A DNA stretch of 64,000 nucleotides from Undaria pinnatifida (GCA_012845835.1 JABAKD010000019.1:4569994-4633993); one strand, 5' to 3'; shown: positions 11,745 to 24,342, counted from the first letter of the stretch. The notes: generated by a model from the letters alone, not told the origin. Numbers and translations are program-made.

Positions 11745-12165
11745 TTGCTCCGCCCGTTTCCCCGCCCCCCGCCCGCCCCCCCCCCCCCCCCCCCTCCGCT
11801 CTCTGTTCTTCAAACCCAGACCCCCACGCCCTTACAATATCCGCGCTCTCCTCACCGGTTATGCGACTTACATGATACACTTGATAAGCTGATGATTTTG
11901 TTTCCACAGCTGTCAAATTTTGTCCCCCTCAAAAACGGGACTTATAGTTTCCACGCACAGAACTGACAAAAATCACCTTGTTCACCCTGGTACAATCTAA
12001 ACTGTAGTTCCAAGGGGAGTAGCCGAACTGTATGCTTAATGAGGACACGTACCCAGTAATACGCGCGGTCGGAGTATCAGCAGCCCACAGATTGCAAAGA
12101 TGACTTTCGACAAAATCTTGGATGTCACAGCTTGAGTGTAACTCAATTTTAAAATATACATCAAA
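11745..12165 (+). repeat. Dispersed repeat family R, copy 1
   Basis: Reading plus, a cytosine homopolymer tract (about 11,760-11,795) is followed by CAAACCCAGACCCCCACG, a CACCGGTTATGCGACTTAC block, GTCAAATTTTGTCCCCCTCA and AAGGGGAGTAGCCGA. It ends near TTGCAAAGATGACTTTCGAC and a T/A-rich tail. The same series recurs in copies 2-6. No coding capacity or clear terminal inverted repeats were seen, so it is likely non-autonomous (inference). Confidence 0.65.
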
Positions 12166-12686
12166 CAGTCATCAATAGACTATATATTCAGGATATCTTC
12201 GCGGTTGGTTTAATGGTCAATATGCTCCGTCGATCAGAAAACATATATGTTTCAGACATTCTACTCTCTACCGCGGCACGCATCCCGGGTGATCGATGTT
12301 TACTTTAGGTGTGATCGGAAATAAAAGAGAAATGCAAGGATCATTGAAACGAGGATGAGACCGATCTCGCCAGGATGTGGCGAAACCTTGATAGCTCTGC
12401 GGCTGGAATATGCTTTACCAGCGTCTTCCTTCATGAAAAAGCCAGCAGCGTCGGGCTGGGTTTCAATAGGCGAATCTGAGGCCAGACAAACTATTCCAAA
12501 CAGTAATTCGGCAGTAATGCTGACATGATCGTGCGAGGCGGCCTAGACGTTGTCGGGAATGCTCAGCACGCCACCTCCACGGCCCACCACCGCACGAAAC
12601 TCGGTGTTCTGCGCGTTGTGTCACATATCCTTTCTACCCGTACTGCAATTCCTGGTCGAAATGCTCCAAGTCGCAAGACCGTGATA

Positions 12687-13051
<365 letters not shown>

Positions 13052-13260
13052 AAACAAAGCGACAGACATACAGACATATATGGATATTTTCTGAAATGTG
13101 TAATAGGTACGTGCATTGTGACGATTATTTAGCCTGTTAAAAGAACCAGGATGATATGTTGCTGCTGTTCGTCCTCGACCAATGAATACAGGGTGACCAC
13201 GACCACAAGTCAAGCTCATTTTTTCAGTTCCCCGTTCCCCTCCCGTATACTATACACCCC

Positions 13261-14325
13261 AGGTGCAGAAACATCGGGTCGGGCGTCCTGCTCTTCCAGA
13301 TACTCACCAGCGTCTGCCACGGCCTAGTCGAAACGTGTGAGGAGCTTCAAGCTGCATTTGACCTGACCAAGACCCAAGATGTTGTCATCCAAATGAATCC
13401 ATTGGCCGAAATTGACTGCGTGGATCTTACCACGATGGGCATGGACTCGAACACTCTTACCGTCGAATCGAGCGAGGACATGACCAATGTCTCCGGCTAC
13501 TCCACCCTGCAACAAATACGGTTCGAGGTCACCGACGGAGCGAAGGTTCTCTGGGAAACGAACGCGAAGCTGTCCGGGCCGGAGAAGCAACAAGTTGACG
13601 GGGGCGGGATCTTCGTCGGAGAGGGGTCGACGTTTCGATTTCTGAACGATCTGTATATGAGCGACTTCGGTGTGCAGACCCTTCCGGACGAAGGTTCTGA
13701 TTACGCCTCATACCTTCTCAGTGGCGGGTGCGTTTACACCAGCGGCTACTTCAGGGTAGACGGAGAGGCGACGTTCACAAAATGCGACGTGAGAGGCGGC
13801 GTTGGTGGTGCGCTATACGTCGGAGAGCAAGGCTCCGTGCTGTTTAACGGGGCTTTGCATATGTTTGACATGTCTATCTACGGCGATACTGCTGGCGACG
13901 GAGCAGGTATCTACAACGAGGGCAAGGTCAACATCAAAGACGACGCCATCTTTGAATCCCTCTACAGTACGTCAGGTGGGGCAATTTACAACGCAGAGAA
14001 CGCTCGATTCATCTTCAGGAGCGGTGCGACAGCTGACTTCTTGGATTGCACGGCGAACGATGGCACCGCTGGCGCGTTGTTCAACGAAGGATATTTTAAA
14101 TTCGCCGGGCCAGCTTCGTTCAGCGGCACGGGTTCCCCTGCTATATTCGTTGACTCTGATGCCAAAACAGTACTTTCCGCTGATTCTGTGTTTGGTGACA
14201 CGTACACGACTTTACGTCCCGCAATCTACGTCAACACGGGAGGCGAAATCGTTATTCCGAGCTCTGTTTCATTCCCTGACAGTGACACCGACTGCAGCAG
14301 GGTGAAGTACCGTGACTCGTGCTAG
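13261..14325 (+). CDS. Secreted-type beta-helix protein with GGGI/GGAI repeats, copy 1
   Basis: The frame is open from 13,186. The part homologous to the paralogue at 48-49 kb starts at 'CRNI' near 13,264 and runs through 'LVETCEELQAAFDLTKTQ' to the stop at 14,325. The first ATG in frame is 13,393, which would drop this conserved part. The real N-terminus therefore probably lies in an upstream exon (a possible acceptor CCCCAG sits at 13,257-13,262) or has been lost. The protein repeats short blocks with GG(G/A)(I/L) turns: DGGGIFVGEGST, GGCVYTSGYFRVDG, GGALYVGEQGSVLFNG, DGAGIYNEGKVNIK, GGAIYNAENARF and AGALFNEGYFKF. This suits a right-handed parallel beta-helix (pectin-lyase-like or POMP-like) surface or wall protein. 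The catalytic role, if any, is unknown. No frameshift is seen in this copy. Confidence 0.7.
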   Translation, partial: RCRNIGSGVLLFQILTSVCHGLVETCEELQAAFDLTKTQDVVIQMNPLAEIDCVDLTTMGMDSNTLTVESSEDMTNVSGYSTLQQIRFEVTDGAKVLWETNAKLSGPEKQQVDGGGIFVGEGSTFRFLNDLYMSDFGVQTLPDEGSDYASYLLSGGCVYTSGYFRVDGEATFTKCDVRGGVGGALYVGEQGSVLFNGALHMFDMSIYGDTAGDGAGIYNEGKVNIKDDAIFESLYSTSGGAIYNAENARFIFRSGATADFLDCTANDGTAGALFNEGYFKFAGPASFSGTGSPAIFVDSDAKTVLSADSVFGDTYTTLRPAIYVNTGGEIVIPSSVSFPDSDTDCSRVKYRDSC

Positions 14326-17300
14326 TTATGTGGACGTTGGAAGCAGCGGTTTTCTTTTTAGCTCTCCGAGGAGGACCGCGTGCGGAGGAGTCCTGCTCTC
14401 TAACTGTGCTTTCGCGAGTGGATAACACCACGACATAAACTATTTGTATTCTGCCCCATAAGAGTGGCGTGGATGTTTGAATTACGTGTTAAGGTGGACG
14501 TAACTCCGGCAACCTGCATCGTGCATGTATAACTTCATCGGTGTGGTGTAGCCAGTATGGAAGTCGTACTGGGGTTAAATTCACGGGACGCACATTCTCT
14601 TTTCGTACAGGTTGGCAACAGCAACCAGACGTTGCGCACCGTGAGGAGAATCGCACACGTACCGGATATTGCATTTTTAACGCTTCCTTGTCCTGGTGGA
14701 AAGTATCAAATCATGTTTCGATTACCTACAGGCGCATTGGAGCCACTGTTAGCAAATGCTGCTGGTTGTCATGGCGCTCTCGCCATCTCAGGTCTTTTTT
14801 GTCGTCTACCCAACACACGTGGGGTGAAGATTGGGGCAGTGACCCTGACACGAGAAATCTGCTCCATGCGTACATCATCCTGTCCACGTTAATGCGCGAA
14901 AAGACTACCATAAGCTGGAAACAAGAAAACGCGCGTCACAAGGTGCCATATAGCGTGGTGTGACCCGCGGGTCATACCTTAGCCCCGCGGTCGGCCTTTC
15001 GTTGCGCTCACTTAAGAGTGATCGAGCGACTCACCAAAACCGGCGGAGGTGGCGGAGCTTGCTGTCATTTGTTTTGCATCACTGTCGCCATCTAGGCTTT
15101 GGTTCTAGTATGCCAGACAGATGTTGGGAGATGGCTTGACGCCGCCGTTGGAGTGACGCGGACGTGGGAATTCCGTGCCCCAAGGGTAAACTGTCACGAT
15201 ATTCTTTTGGTAACGGTACTGCTGTGACATGAAAATTGATTGTATGTGACGTCATACGTTCATTAAGGCTACGGTCGGTAGTCTATATATTAGTCCCTCT
15301 TTGGTATTCGTTTCCGTTCCACTTGCAGACATTCATGCGAGCGGCCGCTGTTTTTCTAAATTTCAGTTATTTTGTAAGCACTACCGGCTTCAAGTGTTTT
15401 GGTACGTTGCATCAATAAACGTTTATGGGTTGTCTTTCAGGCTTGTTGGTGCGATTTCAATTACCCCGGCAGTGAAAACGGGGTATAATATCCCAAAATA
15501 CATGGAGTCGGTCAGGTGTCGTAAGACGTCAGGAATTTCAGCACCTGATGTCCCGCGGGTTTTTTCGCCTCCCTTTTCTCCCTTTGCCTCGCTGTTCATC
15601 TATACCGGTACATAAAATCGTTACACAGGTGGCAGAGTTGACAGTAGTAGGAACATGGGTTGTCGAACAGGGTTTTCAGTCGTCGTTGTCGTCGATAGTA
15701 TCGTCACTTACTATTTCTGTGTTTATTGGTATGTCGCAAAACCGGGGGCTAGTGGTCAAACCCCGTCTCGGAGACTAGGTATTCTGTGTGTATATGTCAC
15801 CGTACTGGGCTGAAGACGAAAGAAGTGGTACTGCAACACAGGAGGCGGTAGGGGCATTGGTCAGCACACGGGAGGAATAACAAGATCCGTTGTTATGGCT
15901 TGTGATTCTCTGTCAGTTATGCTCCCGATCTTCTGTCGGTTTTACTCTGCCATCCGCATTGACCTCCCGTACGTCCAAGCTGTGTCGACAACAGTGTATG
16001 TGGCGGCGGTTGCGGGGGTGGTACTTGTCCTGCTGTGTTTGATAGTATATTTTTCTGTGTTTTAGCTCTTTAAAAGAACGGCGAGTGGACGGTTGAGCCA
16101 TGTTCTAACCGTAAGCTCGACGCGGTAAGAATGCAGCACAGGCTATGATGCTCAGGGTGCACAAGGAATGAGGTTGTCTTGGGCTGAAGACAGTTTTAAA
16201 AATGGCAAGTTTTCCGTTGCTTACGTCCATACACGCCTCTCCTCCACGCCGTTTTCATTAACGTATATATAATGTATAAACAACTGACCGCAGGGGGTGG
16301 GAGAAGGGCGGCTGAGGGTGTTGAGATGGGGGGCGTATTTATGGGGTTTGCATGTTATTCCGTCGTCGCTGTTTTCTGTGTGGCAGAAATATCTGCGGGG
16401 TAGAGAAAAAGGTTCATCGACATGAGCTCCATGTGGGAACGGCGTCATTCTTGTGCTGCTGGGACGTTGGCTGTAACGTGCTAACGTACAATAATCAATG
16501 GTCGCGTCAAATGTCGTAGCACCTGGTTTCTCCCCAATTTGCGAGCAGTACAACGCATAAATCGGCGGTAGTTGGTAGAATGTTGAAAAAATGTCATGAA
16601 CGTTACTTTAGACGCTATTGTGTGCGTACGTCGTAATGTTGATGGTTAACAGCAATTTCACCATGGCGCCGCCAAGGAGGGGTAGTTTTGGTGTACAGCA
16701 CGGCATAAGTATCAAACTAGTTTCAACGTCACTGGTTCTAACCAAGTCGTCTACAACAGGTACGCGCACTAACATGCAGCAAAAATGGTGAACGCGCAGC
16801 TGTAGCATGGATAGTTGTGCATTTTTAGGTAAATGCGTGATTTATATTGGGGCTGGATAGACTGCCCAGGAAACTATACGTTTCCTCCTTGAAACCTTCC
16901 TGGTTAATCTTAGAAGCAATCCCGCAGCGTAAATTCAGCGGGCTTTTTTTGGTGTTTGGTTTGTAGCAGGTCGGTCGTAGTCGGGACTTTGCCCATAGCT
17001 CGTCGGAGTAGCAGCCCCCACATGCAGGCAAACGCAAAGGAACGTTGGTGTGGTCTGTCGATCAAATGATGCACATGGCCAACTTGTTTATCGTTTTAGA
17101 CGTTTTTCCGTTTTTGTCGTGAACCTTAAACAAGAAACCGCTGTCTATCCAATTCACACATTATACGTTTCTTCCTAGCGAAGCTCACGAGTCCGCCCAG
17201 CGTCGGTTCGAGCAATATGTCTGATCTAGCGTGTGCACCACATGGCCGCATGCGGACACTCCGCAAACGAGGAGAGCAGCAGTTAAGAGCCTGTAGTCTA

Positions 17301-18209
17301 GAAAGGCGGGCCCAAACGCGTGTGATCTCACGCCGTTCGGAAGTACAAACGAACTTGAAGCAGTCATGGTTCAAGTGGCAGCCACCAAGAGCCGGCACTA
17401 GTGTGACCGTGCTGGAGTGACGCGTGCTAGGATAGGGGCGCAAAGGAGAGTTTCCAAGCTAATAACATGAGGAGATAGCTCAATATCTCACCATCACCAT
17501 CACCATCACCGGAAACGTGAATTCGAAGGCATTCTTTCACGCTACCAGACCAAGCTTCTATGCCCTCGTCGTGAGACAAATGAGCTCTCTTAAGACTGGT
17601 AGATTGGCCGAGGTACTTCATCACTCGACGAGCTCAACCGGCCAGAGTATAGACGCTTGACCGAGAACGTGCAACCCTTACACCGCTGTGGAGTGATGAT
17701 GACTCTGGGCGCTTCTACTGTCGTTTCCATTTATTTCCCGCGTTCGTTTGTTGGAGAGTTCTCCGTGTCTAGGATCTACCGTTAGTCAAGCAACGGTAAG
17801 ATAACGAATCAACACCGCAGTATAGACGGCCATATGAAGATTTGTTGATTAGTCTAGATGAAGAACCCCAACATTTGTGAAGGTTCAAGCAAAGGTACGA
17901 CAAGGAGGGTCATGTTGTTTTTGGGGGCCTTTCTCGGCGGTGGCGCGTGGCCATACGCGCGAGAGACCCTCTGTTCCATTGTGGTGGTGCTGCACTAAAC
18001 TGGCGACGTGAACCCGTAATGCAGTTGGTAGCCTCACTGCGCCAAGCATGTTTTGTAGTTTTGTTCGTCAGTGAAGAACAGGGTCACTCGTGCGAGTTGC
18101 TCAAATCCCTTAGTGAAAAACGGAGGCATCCCCCCTACCGTAGTCTTGGCCGTTGTTGCAACAATTGTCAAGTGAAATTCAAAACGTCCTGGAATCCCGT
18201 GTGCTGTTC
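14326..18209. other. Unrecognised region, no supported gene
   Basis: Only short frames without motifs were found; the best is 14,557-14,892 plus (111 codons), which resembles nothing I know. There is a small (CATCAC)n tract at 17,490-17,510. No family-R copy or transposon end was seen. Confidence 0.45.
17490..17510. repeat. Short CATCAC microsatellite
   Basis: About three and a half CATCAC units. Confidence 0.7.
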
Positions 18210-18293
18210 CAATATTTCGAACCTACCAGGTAAGGCCAACCCACGCCTGCTCAATATTTCGAACCTACGAGGTAAGGGCAACCCACGCCTGCT
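18210..18293 (+). repeat. 42-bp tandem duplication
   Basis: Two adjacent 42-bp units (18,210-18,251 and 18,252-18,293) beginning CAATATTTCGAACCTAC differ at two positions. Each holds an AGGTAAGG sequence that resembles a 5' splice site. Units are a multiple of three and read in frame as 'NISNL.GK.NPRLL' within a 147-codon open frame (17,947-18,390) that I do not recognise. Confidence 0.85.
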
Positions 18294-18348
18294 CGCTATG
18301 AGTTTACGCAACACCGCCCGCACGGGTTCAGGGGGAGGACGCCCCCGA

Positions 18349-18466
18349 GTCCTTAGCAATAAAGTCGACGGTTCGCCACGTAACTTCTGAAACAAAACCC
18401 ATCTAACGTCCTTAGCATTCAAGTCGACGGTTCGCCACGTAACTTCTGAAACCAAACCCATCTAAC
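18349..18466. repeat. 59-bp tandem duplication
   Basis: Two adjacent 59-bp units (18,349-18,407 and 18,408-18,466) beginning GTCCTTAGCA and containing AAGTCGACGGTTCGCCACGT differ at a few positions. They lie 55 bp after the 42-bp pair. Confidence 0.85.
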
Positions 18467-19734
18467 GACATTGGCTTTCAAGCGTCACGACTTAATACAT
18501 ATCTTGATGGCTAGCTTCGTGCATTACTTGTGGGTCGAGGGCAAGCTGCTGCAATCTTCCTGCTTGATGGGTTATCCCATTGATAACGCGTGTACTTTTT
18601 CCCATGTTACGTAATACTGCATCTTCTAGTAGTCAAAAACAAAATCAAGGGTTTGGAGATCGATTTTTTACCTTCCAGAATACAGGATGGTAAGTGTCAA
18701 TCATATACTTACATACGTTGGTTGGGATTGTCAACAACCTACTTGAAATTTTAACCTGCCGTTCTTTGTTGTTGCGTCGTTACCTTAGTGACGGTCTGGG
18801 CTCCACGCCATGTTGTTTTGGCGATGGTGCATGGGGATCTGCCCGTGCATTCCTCCGTCGCAATCTTTAAAAAATGTACATGCATTAGACCACCAGTCGG
18901 TGTGATCTATCTGCACGAGAACGCCTTCTGCCAACCCGGCTGGCATCGACAGAACCACATGACCAAAAGCTGACTCACATCAGGCGTGGCTGATACTTAA
19001 GTGGTCGGATTTGTGCGACAGTCCTGGTCGTCGTGCTGCTCTATAGCGATGGCGGTGTTTCGTTACTTAAGTGTGGCCAATATTGGTGGGTAAAAGGTTC
19101 GGTTATTACACCAATCCTTGCGTATACAGTGTGTGCGGTCTGCCTCATGGTGCAACCGAATTCAAAAGACAGATACGAGTTCTCGATGATTACATGAGTC
19201 GCCTCAATCGTCAAACGCTCCCGATAAATCTTCCCAGACCAAAGACATGACCACCTCGCACTAAAACCTCACAAACCAATATAATCGCGCAGCGAGACTG
19301 GGCGCAAAGGTAGTCACCATCGATAACAACGGATGTGCAAAGAGCACGTTTTACACCAGCACATATCATACTGTGTTGGGCTGGAATCATCGTACTGCGG
19401 TATGTACCGGGAGCTTCATCCACGGGCGGTGATATTTAGCGCCGGCGGCACCACACCCCCTGACCATCCCAAACCGAATATAAAGCACAGCCTTTCTGTA
19501 CTGTTAGTAACTGTCAATTGAAGCGTTAGAGCTAGTGTTCTCCCTTTATCTGTCACGCTGGGCAATACTGGCGGCAACACGAAGAGATAAATCGTAAAAT
19601 CAAATAGTTGAGTCTACAATCAGTACATCGATTGCACCAACGTCGAGGAAGTAGCCGTCGGCATGAATCACAGCAGCCGCGACCCCACAGCTATAACGAA
19701 TACGACGAGAGGAGATGAACAAAAAATGAGCTGC
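18467..19734. other. Unrecognised region, no supported gene
   Basis: Only frames under 75 codons are present, without motifs. I see nothing else here. Confidence 0.4.
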
Positions 19735-20262
19735 CCCCCCCGCCCCCCCCCCCCCCCCCCCCCGCCCCAACCCCCCCCTCCCCCCGCCCCCAATAATATA
19801 CTGGTGCCAAAACCGTCAGATTTATCCCCTCGAAAGGATTTATAGCTTACATGCACAAATTGCCCCCTTCCCCCCCCCCCCCCCCCCCCCTTCCAAACCC
19901 GCTTGCTTTTGATCAAAACCAGGCCCCCACGTCCTTCAAAACTCCGCCCCACCCCCCTTACCGGTTATTCGACTTACAAGATTCACTTGATAAAAGCATA
20001 CATTTCCCTCCACAGCTGTCAGATTTTGTCCCCCTCAGAAACGGGTTTTATAGTTTCAGCGCACAGACTGACTAAAATCATCCTGTTGACCCTGTTAGCT
20101 ACACTGTAGTTGTAAGGGGAGTAGCCGACCAATATCCTTAATGAGGACCCACAACTCGTAATGCGCGCGATCGGGGTATCACACACAGCTTGCAAAGATG
20201 AGTTTCGACGAAATGTTCGATCTTACAGCTGGAGTGTATTTTCATTTTTTATAAAATAAGCA
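19735..20262 (+). repeat. Dispersed repeat family R, copy 2
   Basis: There are two C-rich tracts (about 19,733-19,792 and 19,869-19,891), then ACCGGTTATTCGACTTAC, CAGCTGTCAGATTTTGTCCC, CAGAAACGGGTTTTATAG, TGTAAGGGGAGTAGCCGACC, the GCGCGATCGGGGTATCAC block and CAGCTTGCAAAGATGAGTTT, ending in a T-rich tail. The first part (19,801-19,860) repeats the 'GTCAGATTTTGTCCCC ... TATAG' motif in decayed form, so the family contains internal repeats. Confidence 0.7.
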
Positions 20263-22734
20263 GAGGGCGTATTCGACGTGAAACCACGCGCTGCAAAAAA
20301 TGGCGATGTTTCGTTTTCAACTTTCAATGTTGGTGTTGTCACCAGGGTTGGCAGCATTACATGTGCTGCAGATCTCCGACGTGTAGTTCATAATCATGCC
20401 AAAATTTTCTAAATCACCTAGCCATGCCTGCCAGTCGCACCCAACCATGTTAATGTGCTACGATGGGGGCACCGGTGTAATCTGATTTGTCGGATGGTCT
20501 TTGCTCCAAAATCTCATTTCCACACCAAACCGCTGCCGACGTGTCTAACTCGATGGGACAAATGCTACGAATGAGGCGCACATACGAGTCATGAGACGGT
20601 ATGGATTGCAGTTTTTGAGGCGAACGTTTGCGGCTGGTTGACTTCCTCAAATGAGTACCTACCTGCTAGACTTACACCTTTACGATCTATATATTAATAT
20701 TTCGACTTTAGTATGTAGAGCATAGACGTGTTGATTAGCTCGCGAGAATTTACGGCATCGAAGTTTTAATTCTGATTAGCTTTTTAGGCTCTAGGTTTGG
20801 GAGCTCAGAAGCACCTGCTGCACCCCTAAATTGGAATAACTCTAAGGTTTGTATGAGGTTACTCGCTTGAGGTGCGCTACTCATCATTCAAAATTTCAAT
20901 CAGCTAGGTTTTTGCAATCGATACTATCGGAAATAGTCGGTGATTCTCATCCCCAATTAAGTCTCGTCGTTGGCTAACCCCCCCGAGTGCACACCCGTGC
21001 TTGCAGGGTCGTTTGCTGCCTAAAAACAAGCTACCATATATTATTGACGCAAACGGCGAGCAAACGGAGCCCCTAGATTCTGTGAGTATCAAATAACCGT
21101 ATATAGCCGAAACTTAACACAAAGAGCTGATGAACGGTGCGGATGCGGAAATCTATTATGGGAGGCAATGGCGGAGGAACGTACCGGGGGTTTGAAAGGG
21201 CGGGACCCGGGACCACGACTCGTCCAGCAGATTGCTGAGAGTAAGACCCGAGCAGTTTGACTGGAAAGAAAAAGGGATAGCGAAAAGAAAGAGAAAGAAA
21301 AGCGGTTTTGCTGTCTGTAGGGAAGTATCATACCAGCTCTTTCCTGGTGCGTGCAGCTGCATTCGTATACCACGTACTGCGGTATACCCCGCACTCGATC
21401 TAAGAACGGCTCGTTTTCTGGCCACTTGAACTCACTCGTCGTGCTTCACGACGATATGTATTTGGTACGAGTATCTCCTCTATGTAGAACACGGTACAGA
21501 ACACTCAGGATTATACTTTCGTTCCCGACTAAGTTTCTAGTTTTGTCATGCTCTGCATGCTCAAAAAAATACTACCCTAAGATTGACATCAGAAGACGGT
21601 CATATCGAGGCCGTACGTAGGGTAGAGCGCACCCAATATATCTGATGATAGTACAAATCGACTTTTTCTTTAATCAATTCACATTAGACTACATACTTGT
21701 ACAAAATTTAAAAAATAGGCGGTTTTCAAAGATAGACACGTCCTCAAACACAGGGTCAATGATTGTTTAACCAAAAACTGAAGTCGCACTCGTTTTCTCG
21801 AACCGTCGTGTTCGTTCACATCGGGCTACCGCTGCCCCTCCGAACAGGGAACATTTTCGACAACCAGTTCGACAGGTGAGTTTACTCACGCGCATTCAAC
21901 CTTTATTATGTTTCTGCCGAAAACGTAAGAATTGACCATGCCTGGCAATATCATATGGGTCCATCATGCGTCCGTTGGCAGTGGCGTCCGCGTGTATTCC
22001 TGCGTCAACCTCGTTTACATCTTTACGATGTACGAGATAGTCAGGTTTTACGGTCTCTCTCTTGAATAGAAAACAAAGAAGGAATATTAGGCTTTTCTGC
22101 CAACGTTGAAAAGACGCCGGACATTTTCGATAGTACAATGTACCAGGTATACATGGTCTCACGCGTCGAGCCACCACAACGGGAAAAGAGGAAATCGTCG
22201 AAAGTATCCCATATGGAGAAATATACCGATATTCCGGCCAGAGGCGATGGGTTGTGGCAAACAAACATCGATGAATTAAACTGAAGCGGTAGGAATAAAG
22301 ACCGCCAAACCAGATATACACGAAGAAATAAACTATTACATCTCCGTCAACCTCGATGTCATGGTACCCCAAACCGCCAAGCGTCGTGTGCAGTCGGCGT
22401 GCCCTGGGAAAAACTGGCGAAGGCAGTTGGGCGAAAGAAGTTTGAATACCAAATAATAATGCAGGATAGGGTATACCATGCGGATTCAAGACAAGAACAT
22501 TGCCCAGAACGACCATCCAAATGGTAAACCGAAACACAAAACATTACTGGCCATTTGAAACACTGTTAACATTATCGTACCAAAAACAAAAATAATACTG
22601 CTGTAGGAGTCGTCAATCCAACCCAGAGCACGATTCAACATGTGATACACCGTTTTTAAAGAGCCAGACAACACCCAATAAAAACGTGAAGTGCAGTTAC
22701 GTTAATAAACAAACAGATTATAACCGTTTCGGTA
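20263..22734. other. Mostly unrecognised region
   Basis: No recognisable gene apart from one unassigned frame at 21,896-22,537 (minus), listed separately. Confidence 0.4.
21896..22537 (-). CDS. Hypothetical 213-codon frame, possibly membrane
   Basis: I do not recognise this frame. It is longer than most chance frames in this window. Hydrophobic stretches lie at about residues 1-37 (FTIWMVVLGNVLVL start), 68-88 (VIVYFFVYIWFGGLYSYRF) and 149-158 (SLIFLLCFLF), and the C-terminus is basic and polar. Three or so membrane segments are possible. Against it being real: no neighbours, no conserved motif, and overlapping frames on the same strand. It could equally be an exon remnant or chance. Confidence 0.2.
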   Translation of the reverse strand: MFRFTIWMVVLGNVLVLNPHGIPYPALLFGIQTSFAQLPSPVFPRARRLHTTLGGLGYHDIEVDGDVIVYFFVYIWFGGLYSYRFSLIHRCLFATTHRLWPEYRYISPYGILSTISSFPVVVARRVRPCIPGTLYYRKCPASFQRWQKSLIFLLCFLFKRETVKPDYLVHRKDVNEVDAGIHADATANGRMMDPYDIARHGQFLRFRQKHNKG

Positions 22735-22851
22735 TACTCCCCCACCGTTGGCTATGAATGGTCCACGATGAAATGTATGATATGAGATTGGGTGGTGGGT
22801 GTATATTGGGTCGTTCTACCTACGTGACGTGGTTTCGAGGTCGGGAGAGTT
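22735..22851 (+). repeat. Satellite unit fragment left of the Mutator-like element
   Basis: The stretch GCTATGAATGGTCCACGATG, TATGATATGAGATTGGGT, CCTACGTGACGTGGTTTCGA and GGTCGGGAGAGTT matches the satellite unit of 33.9-39.4 kb. It stops exactly at the element's left end (22,852). The right flank of the element resumes the same unit at the duplicated target site. Confidence 0.8.
22843..22851. repeat. Target-site duplication, left copy (GGGAGAGTT)
   Basis: Nine bases, GGGAGAGTT, directly precede the left inverted repeat and recur identically at 33,856-33,864 after the right one. Nine-base duplications are the hallmark of the Mutator superfamily. Confidence 0.9.
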
Positions 22852-23026
22852 CGGCGCCCGGGAATCTGCCAACATCGGCAGGAAGGAATATTCTGCCAAC
22901 ACGGAAAACGCCTGTACAACCTCTCTACAGAACCAATTTTCAATTTATTGCACCGCCAGCTACGCGTTGTGATAAACGCCTGCAGAACCTACTCTACAGA
23001 ACCAAATTTCAACTTCAAAACGAGTG
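22852..23026 (+). repeat. Left terminal inverted repeat of the MULE
   Basis: 175 bp, matching the reverse complement of 33,681-33,855 with 14 substitutions and no gaps. A further 12-bp block (CACGAAGTACAC at 23,160-23,171) also matches the right inner side (33,659-33,670). The left arm therefore carries about 123 bp extra between the terminal repeat and this block. Confidence 0.92.
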
Positions 23027-23395
23027 TTTGTATGCCCGCACACCCCTCGCAGGGCACAGTACCACGCACAGCCAGCCTTTTGCGGCACCGCTCACACCGC
23101 TGTCTACAAAGAACCCCGGAGGCACGGCCAATCCCGAAGAGCTGCATTGACAAAAAAAACACGAAGTACACATCGCCCTGCCCACACGCCGTTGCCGAGT
23201 GCGCTACGCCAGCGCACGTTGCGACCGTTGGTGTGGCGAGCGGTGCGCGGTCCACTAGCCGGTTTGCTGCCGCTGCGAGCGAGGGCGCTAAGCGCACTAC
23301 TAGCGGGCGCCTGGAGGTCGCTGCTGTTGCTGGTTGGCCCTCAATCGACGAGGCAAGGCAGGACGCTCTTAACGTAGCAACAGATTCAACAAATG

Positions 23396-23616
23396 TATTA
23401 CAAGTACCAACAACGCAGCTTGCAAAGATGAATATTGACCTGAAATTCGTCGAACTCACGGCTGACGTCGTTGAAATATAATTCACACAACAATATGACC
23501 CCTCCCATTATGGAAAAACTCATCCACATAGTATATTACAAGTACGAACAACGCATCTTGCAAATTTGAGTATTGACCGAAATTCGTCGAACTCACGGCT
23601 GACGTTCTTGAAATAT
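23396..23616 (+). repeat. Direct duplication inside the MULE (about 80-bp units)
   Basis: The series ATTACAAGTACCAACAACGC, CTTGCAAAGATGAATATTGA and GAAATTCGTCGAACTCACGG, with GCTGACGT and TTGAAATA, appears at 23,396-23,480. It appears again slightly changed at 23,536-23,616, 140 bp on. The GCTTGCAAAGATGA portion resembles the tail of family R. Confidence 0.7.
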
Positions 23617-24342
23617 TTTTGTAAAATGTATCGCGTTTGGATCCGCACGCGCACGGGGGCTTTTTTTTTGCCTGCATGTGGCAGCAGTATCCACGTGTCG
23701 TCGGTCCTGTTGATCAATCTGTTGCTGATTTGGTCTTTCCAGCTAACGAAGTCATGTCGATAGTTCTGTTGCCCTTGTTCTGTTGCACTTGGGCTGGACC
23801 CAATAGCTCGCCCCAGTACTATGTAGACTATTTTAGTGTAAAATGTACTACAGCAGTAGATGCTCCATAGATATGTTGGCTACAACTCCCAGTGTTTGTA
23901 TCATAGTATGTTAAGAGGCTACGTGCATGCGCTGTTGCCTCCCCCACAACCAGGGATTGGATCGCCCTCCGCACCAACGGGCGAGAGTGCACGAGGAGAC
24001 CCCGATCAGGGGGGTCGATGGAGCCGCGGTGAGAAAGCAAGATCCCGCGAGCAATATCCAACAAAAATTGTGTTGAGCAGGGAAGCGGCAAGTTTCTTCT
24101 GACAAGGGCGTGGAACTTTTCCGAGATAAAAATGTATTTGATCCGTTTGACGTCGCCCGATGCAAGTGCAGGAAACAGAAGGTTATTGCCACCGTTACCG
24201 GGTGATGCATCCTCACTCACACCAAAAAAATCAATACTCGCTGTACTCCCTTCCGTTCATCCGTCCGGCGTGCTCGCTCCCGCAGGGGCAGCATGTTTTA
24301 AACAAAGACGTGATGCGACGAATAATGGAACTTTAGGGCGAA

